This document shows, in pieces, positions 7,175-15,490 of a stretch of 20,140 bases of DNA. The position numbers and the translations under genes are program-made. The notes under the pieces are model-generated. The model was given only the letters and a program-made list of their open reading frames with translations, ran no database searches and was not told where the DNA came from. How positions within the stretch are numbered: position 1 is the first letter of the stretch; the number at the start of each line of letters is the position of its first letter. Origin of the DNA: Clostridiaceae bacterium UBA5444 (GTDB lineage: Bacteria > Bacillota > Clostridia > Clostridiales > Oxobacteraceae); NCBI GenBank assembly GCA_002426575.1, contig DIRE01000068.1:1-20140 (forward strand). Direction: 5' to 3'.

Positions 7175-8089
7175 ATGGTTTCAATGAAGAAGAAGGTTAA
7201 TTATACACTTAATGAGGTAAAAAAGAATAAGCACTGCTATGTTTTAATTGCACCATATTTTATTATATTCTTTATATTTACAGCATTGCCCGTAATTACA
7301 TCCCTGCTCATGAGTTTCACTTATTTTAATATGTTAGAACCCCCTAGATGGATCGGGTGGGATAACTATGCAAGGCTTTTTGTAAAGGATGATGTATTTT
7401 TAATAGCTGTTAAAAATACATTCCTTTTCGCAGCAATTACTGGGCCTTTAAGTTATATTGCTTGTTTTATTTTGGGTTGGCTGATAAATGAGCTGCCGCC
7501 TAAAATAAGGTCATTTATAACATTGGTGTTTTATGCACCTTCTATATCTGGAAGTGCTTTTGTAATATGGAAGTTCTTATTTTCAGGAGATGCTCATGGC
7601 TATATAAATGCCTTTCTTATGAAAAATGGAATAATAGCAGAACCTATTCAGTGGTTAACTGATCCAAAATACATGTTGGCTATAGTTATAATAGTACAAT
7701 TATGGCTAAGTTTAGGTACAAGTTTTTTAGCCTTTATAGCAGGTTTGCAAAATGTAGACAAAACCTTATATGAAGCAGGAGCTGTAGATGGTATAAAAAA
7801 TAGGTGGCAGGAATTATGGTTTATTACTCTGCCTTCAATGAGGCCTCAATTGATGTTTGGCGCAGTAATGCAAATAACTGCATCTTTTGCAGTGGCTGAT
7901 GTGGCTACGAACCTAGTAGGATTCCCCAGCACTAAATATGCAGCTCATACAATAGTAACCCATCTTATGGATTATGGAAGTATAAGGTTTGAAATGGGAT
8001 ATGCATGCGCTATAGCTACAGTATTGTTTACTATTATGCTTCTTTCGAACTTAGTAGTTCAAAAGCTTTTAAGGAAGGTAGGTGAATAA
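7175..8089 (+). CDS. Sugar ABC transporter permease A1 (MalF-type)
   Basis: About 304 residues with six hydrophobic segments, the first at about 20-45 after a basic cytoplasmic tail. The conserved cytoplasmic EAA loop, EAGAVDGIKNRWQELWF followed by ITLPSMRP near residue 200, docks onto the transporter ATPase. This is the MalF/UgpA-like inner-membrane half of a carbohydrate importer. The start is uncertain: TTG 7172, ATG 7175 and ATG 7184 all lack a good ribosome site. The frame is open upstream to an ATT at 7115 that overlaps the preceding TAA and lies just after AAGGGAG. It is followed 2 bases later by its permease partner. No ATPase gene lies in the window, so a shared MsmX-like ATPase is presumed. 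Confidence 0.93.
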   Translation: MVSMKKKVNYTLNEVKKNKHCYVLIAPYFIIFFIFTALPVITSLLMSFTYFNMLEPPRWIGWDNYARLFVKDDVFLIAVKNTFLFAAITGPLSYIACFILGWLINELPPKIRSFITLVFYAPSISGSAFVIWKFLFSGDAHGYINAFLMKNGIIAEPIQWLTDPKYMLAIVIIVQLWLSLGTSFLAFIAGLQNVDKTLYEAGAVDGIKNRWQELWFITLPSMRPQLMFGAVMQITASFAVADVATNLVGFPSTKYAAHTIVTHLMDYGSIRFEMGYACAIATVLFTIMLLSNLVVQKLLRKVGE

Positions 8090-8091
8090 GC

Positions 8092-8964
8092 TTGGCCAAA
8101 GCTAAGATAATTAAAGGTAGAAAGGTTAATAGATCCTTTGCAGGCGACTTAGGACTATTTATATTCTTATCTATTATTGGTATATATATGGCTCTGCCAT
8201 TAGTGTTTGTTATAAATAATGCATTTAAACCATTAGACGAAATATTTATATTCCCACCTAGAATATTTGTTAGGAACCCAACCCTAAGTAATTTTTCACA
8301 GCTGTTTAATCTGATGTCAAATTCATGGGTGCCATTTTCAAGATATATTTTTAATACTGTTTTTATTACATTTGTGGGTACAGCAGGTCACGTTATTATA
8401 GCTTCAATGGCCGCTTATCCTCTAGCAAAGAAGAACTTTCCGGGTAAAAAGCTGCTCTTTAGCATGGTAGTGCTTTCTTTGATGTTTTCTCCTCAGGTTA
8501 CGGCTATACCAAACTATATGATAATATCAAAGCTTAAGCTTATTGATACTTATTGGGCAATAATAATACCTGCTATTGGTTCCACGTTAGGTTTATATTT
8601 AATGAAACAGTCTATGGAAACATTTCCAGATGCTATATTAGAGGCTGCACAGATTGATGGGGCAAGTGAATATAGAATATTTTGGAGTATAGTTATGCCA
8701 AACATGAAACCGGCTTGGTTAACTTTGATTATATTCTCTTTTCAATCTTTATGGTCTAGCGGCTCTTCAGGGAAAAACTATATATATAGTGAGCAGTTAA
8801 AAACATTAGATTATGCATTAAGCCAAGTTTTAGCAGGAGGAATTGCAAGAACTGGGGCTACGGCAGCAGTATCTTTGCTTATGATTTCTGTACCTATTAT
8901 TATTTTTATAATAACTCAAAGCAATGTTATCGAAACCATGACCACATCAGGCATGAAGGAATAG
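8092..8964 (+). CDS. Carbohydrate ABC transporter permease A2 (MalG-type)
   Basis: About 290 residues of the MalG/UgpE-like permease type, partner to the preceding gene. It has six membrane segments, the first at about 20-42, a MAAYPLAKKNFPGKK loop near residue 110, and the EAA loop EAAQIDGASEYRIFW with IVMPNMKPA near residue 184. The start is TTG at 8092, placed 6 bases after an AGGTGA ribosome site inside the end of the previous gene; no ATG with similar support exists. The 2-base gap implies translational coupling. The product forms the heterodimeric membrane channel for a sugar delivered by binding protein 2. Confidence 0.93.
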   Translation: MAKAKIIKGRKVNRSFAGDLGLFIFLSIIGIYMALPLVFVINNAFKPLDEIFIFPPRIFVRNPTLSNFSQLFNLMSNSWVPFSRYIFNTVFITFVGTAGHVIIASMAAYPLAKKNFPGKKLLFSMVVLSLMFSPQVTAIPNYMIISKLKLIDTYWAIIIPAIGSTLGLYLMKQSMETFPDAILEAAQIDGASEYRIFWSIVMPNMKPAWLTLIIFSFQSLWSSGSSGKNYIYSEQLKTLDYALSQVLAGGIARTGATAAVSLLMISVPIIIFIITQSNVIETMTTSGMKE

Positions 8965-8975
8965 GGGGAAGAAAT

Positions 8976-11033
8976 ATGAAAAATAAAAAGATTGCAGCCT
9001 TTTTGCTTGTACTTATTGCAGTTGTTTCCCAGTGCAGGGTTACTGCATTAGCTGCACCTTATAATGGATATAATTATTCATATAGTCAAAAGGCTGTACC
9101 AGCACCCAATCCTTACATAGCCAAAAAGGTTATTAGGGGAGAAGATATAGGCATAACACCATTTAATTCCCCAGAAGATATATTCGTAGACAAAGATAAA
9201 AAGATTTATATAGCCGATGCAGGGAATAATAGGATTGTTTGTTTGGATAAAGACTTTAAGGTTGAGAGAATTATAGATAAATTTAATAATGATGGATTTA
9301 AAAATCCATGTGGAGTTTTTGTAGATGAAATAGGAGATATATATGTAGCAGATACAGAAAATAAAAGGATTGTCCAGTTAAACAATGCTGGAGAATTTAT
9401 AAGGGAAATTAAAGAGCCAAAATCCGATGTAATAAGAAAGGACTTTAAGTATCTACCTTCAAAGGTGGCACTTGATAAAGCTAAAAGAATATATGTGGTT
9501 TGTCAGGGAGCTTTTGATGGAATACTTCAGCTAGATTCCGACGGAAACTTTATAGGATTTACGGGTAAGAACTTAGTTAAGTTTAGTGCAAAGGATATGT
9601 TTTGGAAAAGGGTGGCTACAAAAGCGCAAAGAGAAAAGATGTCTTTATTTTTACCTGTAGAGTTTAGTAACTTATCTATTGATGAAAATGGTTTTATATA
9701 TACCACTTCCACTGAAATAGCCGGCACTGAAACAATTAAACGATTAAATCCAAGCGGCACAGATGTACTAAAGAGGGATGGGTATTATCCTCCAAGAGGG
9801 GATATTGAGTATGCAAAAACAGGCAGTAAAGTTGGTGGATCTGTTTTGACGGATATTGCTGTACATGAATATGGAGTATACAGCGTACTTGATACAAAGA
9901 GGGGAAGAATATTTACCTATGACAGGGATGGGAATCTTCTCTATCAATTCGGTCAATTAGGGGATCAGGTTGGGACATTTAAGACGCCTTCAGCATTAGA
10001 TTATTATGGTGAGAATATTCTCGTACTTGATAAGGGGAATAACTATATAACAATATTTGAACCAACAGAGTATGCCAATTATATAATGAAGGCAATTGTA
10101 AGCCACTATGAAGGCAAGACTGATGAGGCCTTGGAAAATTGGAGCCAAGTGCTTAAGTTGAATTCTAATTTAGAAATGGCCTATGTGGGTATGGGAAAGG
10201 CATTCATGAAGCAAGACGATAATGAGAAGGCAATGAGATATTTTAAGCTAGGCAGCAATAGAAAGTTCTATTCTAGAGCTTTTGAAAAGTATAGGAAGGA
10301 ATATACATTTAATAACTTTGGAAAGCTTGCAGCAGGATTTTTGGGATTAATATTTTTGATTATAGTTATCTCAAACATAAGAAAAAGAAAGAAAAAGACT
10401 ACTATAGGGTATAAAGATATTGGAACAGTTGAGATGATCTTTTATGTTATAAAGCATCCATTTAAGGGCTTTTGGGAATTGAAATATGAGAAAAAAGGCA
10501 AGCTTATCGTATCTATGATCATACTGCTACTAGTTACAATTACTTTTATTCTAAAAAAGCAATATACAGGATTTATTGTAAACTTTAATGACTTAAAAGA
10601 GCTAAATTCTATAGATGAAATAAAATATGTGGTTCTGCCATTTTTCTTGTGGTGTATATCGAACTTACTCCTTACCACATTAATGGACGGGGAAGGCACA
10701 TTTAAGGATATTGTAATTGCAACAGGCTATGCCTTAACACCTTTTATTCTTATATATATCCCTCAAATATTATTTAGCAGAGTAATAATCATAGAAGAAA
10801 TTTCGTTTTACTTCTTCTTTGAGGTGGTTACATATATATGGGTAATATGGCTCATGTTTGTAAGCACTATGACGGTGCATCAATACACACCAAGTAAGAC
10901 TGTTGCTACAATGGCTTTAACTGTGGTCGGAATGGGAATATTAATATTTTTGTCTCTTTTAATGTTTAATCTTATACAGCAGATGTTTATATTTGTTATG
11001 AGTATTTATCAAGAGATTATTTACAGGCTATAG
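8976..11033 (+). CDS. NHL-repeat, TPR and Yip1-domain membrane protein
   Basis: A 685-residue fusion. A signal peptide ends at ALA-A (about residue 26). Residues about 58-365 form an extracellular NHL-type beta-propeller, with repeats such as 'IYIADAGNNRIV' and 'IYVADTENKRIV' plus three or more weaker blades. A TPR-like pair of helices follows at about 375-425 (EALENWSQVLKLNSNLEMAY, then KAMRYFKLG). After one membrane span (about 450-468) and a basic stretch RKRKKK comes a Yip1-like multi-span domain (about 488-680). Propeller and TPR should therefore face outside. The start has an AGGGGGAAGAA ribosome site. It lies between permease pair A and the DUF5696 gene with 11-base gaps on either side. 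Its function is unknown; a scaffold or sensor for surface glycan processing is a guess. Confidence 0.85.
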   Translation: MKNKKIAAFLLVLIAVVSQCRVTALAAPYNGYNYSYSQKAVPAPNPYIAKKVIRGEDIGITPFNSPEDIFVDKDKKIYIADAGNNRIVCLDKDFKVERIIDKFNNDGFKNPCGVFVDEIGDIYVADTENKRIVQLNNAGEFIREIKEPKSDVIRKDFKYLPSKVALDKAKRIYVVCQGAFDGILQLDSDGNFIGFTGKNLVKFSAKDMFWKRVATKAQREKMSLFLPVEFSNLSIDENGFIYTTSTEIAGTETIKRLNPSGTDVLKRDGYYPPRGDIEYAKTGSKVGGSVLTDIAVHEYGVYSVLDTKRGRIFTYDRDGNLLYQFGQLGDQVGTFKTPSALDYYGENILVLDKGNNYITIFEPTEYANYIMKAIVSHYEGKTDEALENWSQVLKLNSNLEMAYVGMGKAFMKQDDNEKAMRYFKLGSNRKFYSRAFEKYRKEYTFNNFGKLAAGFLGLIFLIIVISNIRKRKKKTTIGYKDIGTVEMIFYVIKHPFKGFWELKYEKKGKLIVSMIILLLVTITFILKKQYTGFIVNFNDLKELNSIDEIKYVVLPFFLWCISNLLLTTLMDGEGTFKDIVIATGYALTPFILIYIPQILFSRVIIIEEISFYFFFEVVTYIWVIWLMFVSTMTVHQYTPSKTVATMALTVVGMGILIFLSLLMFNLIQQMFIFVMSIYQEIIYRL

Positions 11034-11044
11034 GGGGCGGGTAC

Positions 11045-13585
11045 ATGAAAAGAAAGTATATAAAAACTATAGTTATAGCTTTGGTGGTTTTGAGCTTCTT
11101 ATGGATTTTAATTTTTAATTTGAAACCAGATGATAAATCTAAAAATGTAAATACTGATAAAATTAATGAAGTTTTACCTACAGATAAATCAGATTTTAAC
11201 TTGGATTCAAATGAATTTGAACTGGTAGATGAAAGCAAAAACCTGCAGCTTTTTGTAAAGCCATCTACAGCGGAAATAGCTATAAAAGATAAAAGGGGTA
11301 ATTATACCTGGTACTCAAATCCTCAAGACAGGGACAAGGATACCCAGGCATCAGGTTATGTAAAGGGAAAGCTTGCCTCACAGATATCCGTCAATTACTT
11401 AACAAAAGGCGGACAAGTAAAAGAATACGATAGCTTCAATGACAGTATCAAGCACAAGCAGTATTTAATAAAAAAGAGCGAAAAGGGAATAAAAGTTATA
11501 TACACCCTAGGAAACATAGAAAGAGGGATAGAGTCTATTCCAAAGAAAATAAGTGCTAAAAGATTTAGCGAGCTAATCCTAAGCAAGGTTGATGAAAAAG
11601 ATAAAGAGGAACTAGATAAGAGGTTTAGATTTATAAAAGAGAAAGATGTATATGAAAGACGTGATATGCCTAAGTTTATTGTTCCAAATATAATAGAAAT
11701 TTTAGATAAGGTTGGTTATACAGAGGAAGACCTAGAATTTGATAATGAAGAAAATGGCATAAGAGATGATCCAGATGCACAGATAGAGCCTCAATTTACT
11801 GTACCTGTTGATTACTATTTAGAGAATGACAACCTTATGGTAAATATCAATTCACAAGATATATCTACATCTAAGAACGCAAAGCTCCATACCATCCAGT
11901 TAATGGAGTACTTTGGGGCGGCAGGCAAAAGTGATGAAGGTTATATGTTAGTGCCTGATGGTTCTGGGGCCTTAATATATTTAAACAATAACAAGAAAAC
12001 AGTTAGCTCTTATATAGGCAATATCTATGGTGATGATAAAGCTATAATAAACAAGGAAAAGGTTGCAGTAACTGAAACTGCAAGAGTCCCTGTATATGGT
12101 TTGAAAAATGGAGACCATGCCTTCTTTGCAATTATTGAAGATGGAGATGGAATAGGAAGCATAATTTCAAACGTAAGCGGTAAAATAAGCTCTTATAACA
12201 ACATATATAGTAGGTATACGCTTTTGTCAAAAGATACATTAACCATAAGCAGCCTTGATAAGGAAACCTCTGCCCCAGTATTCCAAAAAGAGAGTTATAA
12301 AGGGGATATAAAGGTAAGGTTTGAATTTTTATCTGGCGAAGAGTCTAATTATGTGGGAATGGCTCATACCTATCAGGACTATTTAATTGATAAATTTTCT
12401 TTAACAAAATTAGATAAAGATAATAATTTACCTTTTTATGTTGAATTGATTGGAGATATACCAATTAGAAAATCCTTTTTAGGAGTCCCCTATGATTCTA
12501 TGGAGACATTAACAAGCTATAAAGATGCCGAAACAATTTTAAACCAGTTGAAAGATGAAGATGTTAAAGACATAAGGCTAATATATAAGGGCTGGTTTAA
12601 TGGGGGAGTAAATCATGACTTCCCGACAAAGATAGAGTTAGATGAAGGTGTGGGCAATAAGAAACAATTATCAAACCTTATAGAGTATTTAAATAGAAAT
12701 AATATAAGCCTATACCCAGATGTTGCCTTTGGGACAGTATACCGCCAAGGCAACGGGTTTAAGGCTTCTAAAGATGCAGCATTATATATGACTCAAAAGA
12801 CTGCAAAAATATATAATTACAACTTAGCAACCTATATGCAGGAGACGGATGAAATAAAAGGGTATGTACTATCTCCTTTAAGGTTGCCAAATCTAGTCAA
12901 TAAGTTTATGCCAAAGTTTAAAGAGTATGGATTTGAAAATATTGCTATAAGAGATTTAGGAAACGAACTTAATTCTGACTTTAATGAAAATAGGGTAGTA
13001 AACAGGGAACAGAATAAGGAGATAATACAAGAACAATTAGAGGCAATGAAAAAGGGGTGCAAAGATATTCTAGTAAATGGCGGAAATGCTTATACACTGC
13101 CTTATACCAAAAATATAGTCAATCTACCTACGGAATACAGCAACTTTAATATACTAGATGAGTCGATTCCCTTTTACCAAATTGTACTACACGGCTATAT
13201 AGATTATGCTGGGAAGCCATTAAATTATGATATAGATGCAGGATATAAGAAAAAGCTTTTAAAGATATTAGAAACAGGTTCTGGGGTTAGCTACCAGTGG
13301 ATTTACCAAGATCCATCATTATTTAAAGAAACAGAATTTGATTATATGTACTCTGCGTATTATAAGGATTGGATAGAGGAAGGAATAGATATATATAAAG
13401 AGGCAAATAAAGTATTAGGTGATTTAGAAGGGCAAAGAATAGAATCCCATAAAAAGCTTGAGAATAATGTTTATGAAACCATATATGAAAACGGAACAAA
13501 AATAATAGTTAATTACAATAATCATGGTATTAAAGTAGAAAACCACTTTATAGAAGCAGAAGATTATTGGGTAGGAGGGGAATAA
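11045..13585 (+). CDS. DUF5696 domain-containing membrane-anchored protein
   Basis: 846 residues recognised as the DUF5696 family, whose biochemical role is not known to me. One N-terminal membrane segment (about 7-26) without a cleavage site suggests a large domain anchored outside the cell. The N-terminal third is beta-rich (LQLFVKPSTAEIAIKDKRGN). The middle resembles a glycoside-hydrolase barrel: a loop YKGWFNGGVNHDFPTKIEL near 513-531, YPDVAFGTVY near 557, IRDLGNEL near 637 and NGGNAYTLPY near 678. The last 60 residues look like a C-terminal beta domain with ENGTKIIVNYNNHG. These recall retaining alpha-glycosidase barrels, so a surface glycosidase is plausible but unproven. A GGGGGCGGG ribosome site supports the start. 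The end encodes the ribosome site of the next permease gene. Confidence 0.82.
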   Translation: MKRKYIKTIVIALVVLSFLWILIFNLKPDDKSKNVNTDKINEVLPTDKSDFNLDSNEFELVDESKNLQLFVKPSTAEIAIKDKRGNYTWYSNPQDRDKDTQASGYVKGKLASQISVNYLTKGGQVKEYDSFNDSIKHKQYLIKKSEKGIKVIYTLGNIERGIESIPKKISAKRFSELILSKVDEKDKEELDKRFRFIKEKDVYERRDMPKFIVPNIIEILDKVGYTEEDLEFDNEENGIRDDPDAQIEPQFTVPVDYYLENDNLMVNINSQDISTSKNAKLHTIQLMEYFGAAGKSDEGYMLVPDGSGALIYLNNNKKTVSSYIGNIYGDDKAIINKEKVAVTETARVPVYGLKNGDHAFFAIIEDGDGIGSIISNVSGKISSYNNIYSRYTLLSKDTLTISSLDKETSAPVFQKESYKGDIKVRFEFLSGEESNYVGMAHTYQDYLIDKFSLTKLDKDNNLPFYVELIGDIPIRKSFLGVPYDSMETLTSYKDAETILNQLKDEDVKDIRLIYKGWFNGGVNHDFPTKIELDEGVGNKKQLSNLIEYLNRNNISLYPDVAFGTVYRQGNGFKASKDAALYMTQKTAKIYNYNLATYMQETDEIKGYVLSPLRLPNLVNKFMPKFKEYGFENIAIRDLGNELNSDFNENRVVNREQNKEIIQEQLEAMKKGCKDILVNGGNAYTLPYTKNIVNLPTEYSNFNILDESIPFYQIVLHGYIDYAGKPLNYDIDAGYKKKLLKILETGSGVSYQWIYQDPSLFKETEFDYMYSAYYKDWIEEGIDIYKEANKVLGDLEGQRIESHKKLENNVYETIYENGTKIIVNYNNHGIKVENHFIEAEDYWVGGE

Positions 13586-13587
13586 GA

Positions 13588-14487
13588 ATGACTAAAAAAA
13601 GGTTAACAATGTCTCAGAAAAAAGGAATAATGGGGGTAGTATTTGTATCCCCTTGGATTCTTGGCTTTATATTCCTCTTTGCAGTTCCTATGATACAATC
13701 ATTCTATTTTAGTATTAATAATTTAAAGATATTACCTGAGGGGTATACCTTGCAGTATGAAGGGTTAGGAAATTATATAGAAGCTTTAAGGGTGCACCCT
13801 ACATTTAATCGTATTTTAGCTGAAGCTGTAGGAAATATGCTTGTAAATGTTCCATTAATAATTATTTTTAGTCTTTTCTCTGCAACGCTATTAAACCAAA
13901 AATTCAAAGGGAGAACCCTAGCTAGGGCAATATTCTTTCTTCCTGTAATAATAGCATCTAGGGCAATAACTACAGTGGAGACGGGGGATTACTTAAAAAC
14001 TGTTGCAAGTTCCATGGGAGCAGATATGGGTGGAATGTTTAACGTATTAAAGGGCTTTCAATTAGAAGAAACGCTTATAAATTCAGGTATGAATGCCAAA
14101 TTAGTAGGATATCTCACTGGTTCTGTAAACAGAATATACCAAATAGTATCGTCATCTGGTGTTCAGATACTTATATTCCTATCAGGGCTTCAGTCCATAT
14201 CCCCATCTATATATGAAGCATCTCATATAGAAGGGGCTACAAGATATGAAGATTTCTGGAAGATAACTTTTCCTATGATGTCCCCTTTGATACTAACGAA
14301 TACTATATACAGTATAATAGACTCTTTTACAAACAATGAAATGACATCTCTTTTAAATATTATAGCTTTTAGTAACCAAGATTTTAGTCTCAGTGCAGCC
14401 ATGGCGTGGATATATTTTATTATTATAAGCATAATTCTTATAATCACTACGGCTTTAATATCTAAGAAGGTATTCTATCTAGAATAA
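13588..14487 (+). CDS. Sugar ABC transporter permease B1 (MalF-type)
   Basis: 299 residues, the first permease of a second importer. The first membrane span is at about 12-35 (IMGVVFVSPWILGFIFLFAV). The EAA loop is YEASHIEGATRYEDFW, followed by ITFPMMSPL near residue 208. Between the third and fourth spans is an extended hydrophilic loop of roughly 50 residues (about 130-185), longer than in permease A1. I chose the ATG at 13588, 7 bases after AGGAGGGG (13573-13580), over an in-frame TTG at 13567 that overlaps the DUF5696 gene. The gap to that gene is 2 bases. It has no neighbouring binding protein, so binding protein 1 at the left end may serve it. Confidence 0.93.
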   Translation: MTKKRLTMSQKKGIMGVVFVSPWILGFIFLFAVPMIQSFYFSINNLKILPEGYTLQYEGLGNYIEALRVHPTFNRILAEAVGNMLVNVPLIIIFSLFSATLLNQKFKGRTLARAIFFLPVIIASRAITTVETGDYLKTVASSMGADMGGMFNVLKGFQLEETLINSGMNAKLVGYLTGSVNRIYQIVSSSGVQILIFLSGLQSISPSIYEASHIEGATRYEDFWKITFPMMSPLILTNTIYSIIDSFTNNEMTSLLNIIAFSNQDFSLSAAMAWIYFIIISIILIITTALISKKVFYLE

Positions 14488-14501
14488 AGGAGGCCTAAAG
14501 T

Positions 14502-15467
14502 ATGGAAAAGGTTATTAATAAATTACCACTTGATAAGACATTACGAAGGCATATTAACAAAAATAAAATGCAGGATTACTTATGGAAGATTGTAAGGACA
14601 ATATTAATAATTGGTATCTGCTTTGTTATAATATATCCTATTCTAGCAAGGCTGTCTTTAGCTTTGAGAGGAAAAGAGGATATATTTGATACTACAATTA
14701 TATGGATACCTAAGCATGTAACTTTAGATAATTTTAGGGTTGCAGCTAAGCTTATGGACTATTTTAGTGCAATGAAAAACACAATAATAATTGCTGTAAC
14801 ATGTACTATACTTCAAACTTTATCTTGTACCATAGTGGGATATGGATTTGCAAGGCTAAAATTTAAGGGGAGCAATTTACTCTTTTCACTAGTTATATTT
14901 ACAATAGTAGTTCCTCCTCAAACAATTATGATACCAAGTTATTTAAATTATAGATTTTTTGATGTGTTTGGATTAATTGAACTTATTACTGGCAATAAAG
15001 GTGTAAACCTAATAGATACGTTTTGGCCATTCATTATATCCTCTGCAACTGCAACTGGGTTAAAAAATGGTTTGTATATATATATATTCAGACAAACATT
15101 TAGAGGACTGCCAAAGGAAATTGAAGAAGCAGCCTATGTTGATGGATGTTCTATATTTAAAACTTTTTATAAGATAATGCTTCCTAATTCAAATCCATCT
15201 ATCGTAACTGTTGCACTATTTTCCTTTGTATGGCAATGGAATGATTGCTTTTATGTAGGACAATACTTATCTAAGACAAAAGTTTTATCAACTCAACTTA
15301 TGGGGCTTCCGAGTGCCATGAACTTTATAGATGGGAGAAACCCAATATACGATAATATACTGCTTAATGCAGGCTCTTTACTTGTAATAGCTCCTTTAAT
15401 CATTATCTATTTGTTCTGCCAAAGATATTTTGTTGAAGGTGTTGAAAGAACAGGAATTGTTGGATAG
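14502..15467 (+). CDS. Carbohydrate ABC transporter permease B2 (MalG-type)
   Basis: 321 residues, MalG-like partner of permease B1. It has a long basic N-terminal tail (about 1-28), six membrane spans and the EAA loop EEAAYVDGCSIFKTFY with IMLPNSNPS near residue 208. The motif GYGFARLKFKG near 116 matches the usual cytoplasmic loop of this half. A strong AAAGGAGG lies directly before the ATG. The spacing of 14 bases after B1 indicates co-translation. A second complete permease pair in one operon suggests that two different products of the same substrate are imported, or that the same one is taken up by paralogous systems. Confidence 0.93.
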   Translation: MEKVINKLPLDKTLRRHINKNKMQDYLWKIVRTILIIGICFVIIYPILARLSLALRGKEDIFDTTIIWIPKHVTLDNFRVAAKLMDYFSAMKNTIIIAVTCTILQTLSCTIVGYGFARLKFKGSNLLFSLVIFTIVVPPQTIMIPSYLNYRFFDVFGLIELITGNKGVNLIDTFWPFIISSATATGLKNGLYIYIFRQTFRGLPKEIEEAAYVDGCSIFKTFYKIMLPNSNPSIVTVALFSFVWQWNDCFYVGQYLSKTKVLSTQLMGLPSAMNFIDGRNPIYDNILLNAGSLLVIAPLIIIYLFCQRYFVEGVERTGIVG

Positions 15468-15490
15468 TAAAATGCTGAGGGGGATATAAA

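Noticed and set aside
13567..13587. TTG start for permease B1
   Set aside because: It overlaps the preceding gene and its own ribosome site; ATG 13588 has ideal spacing.
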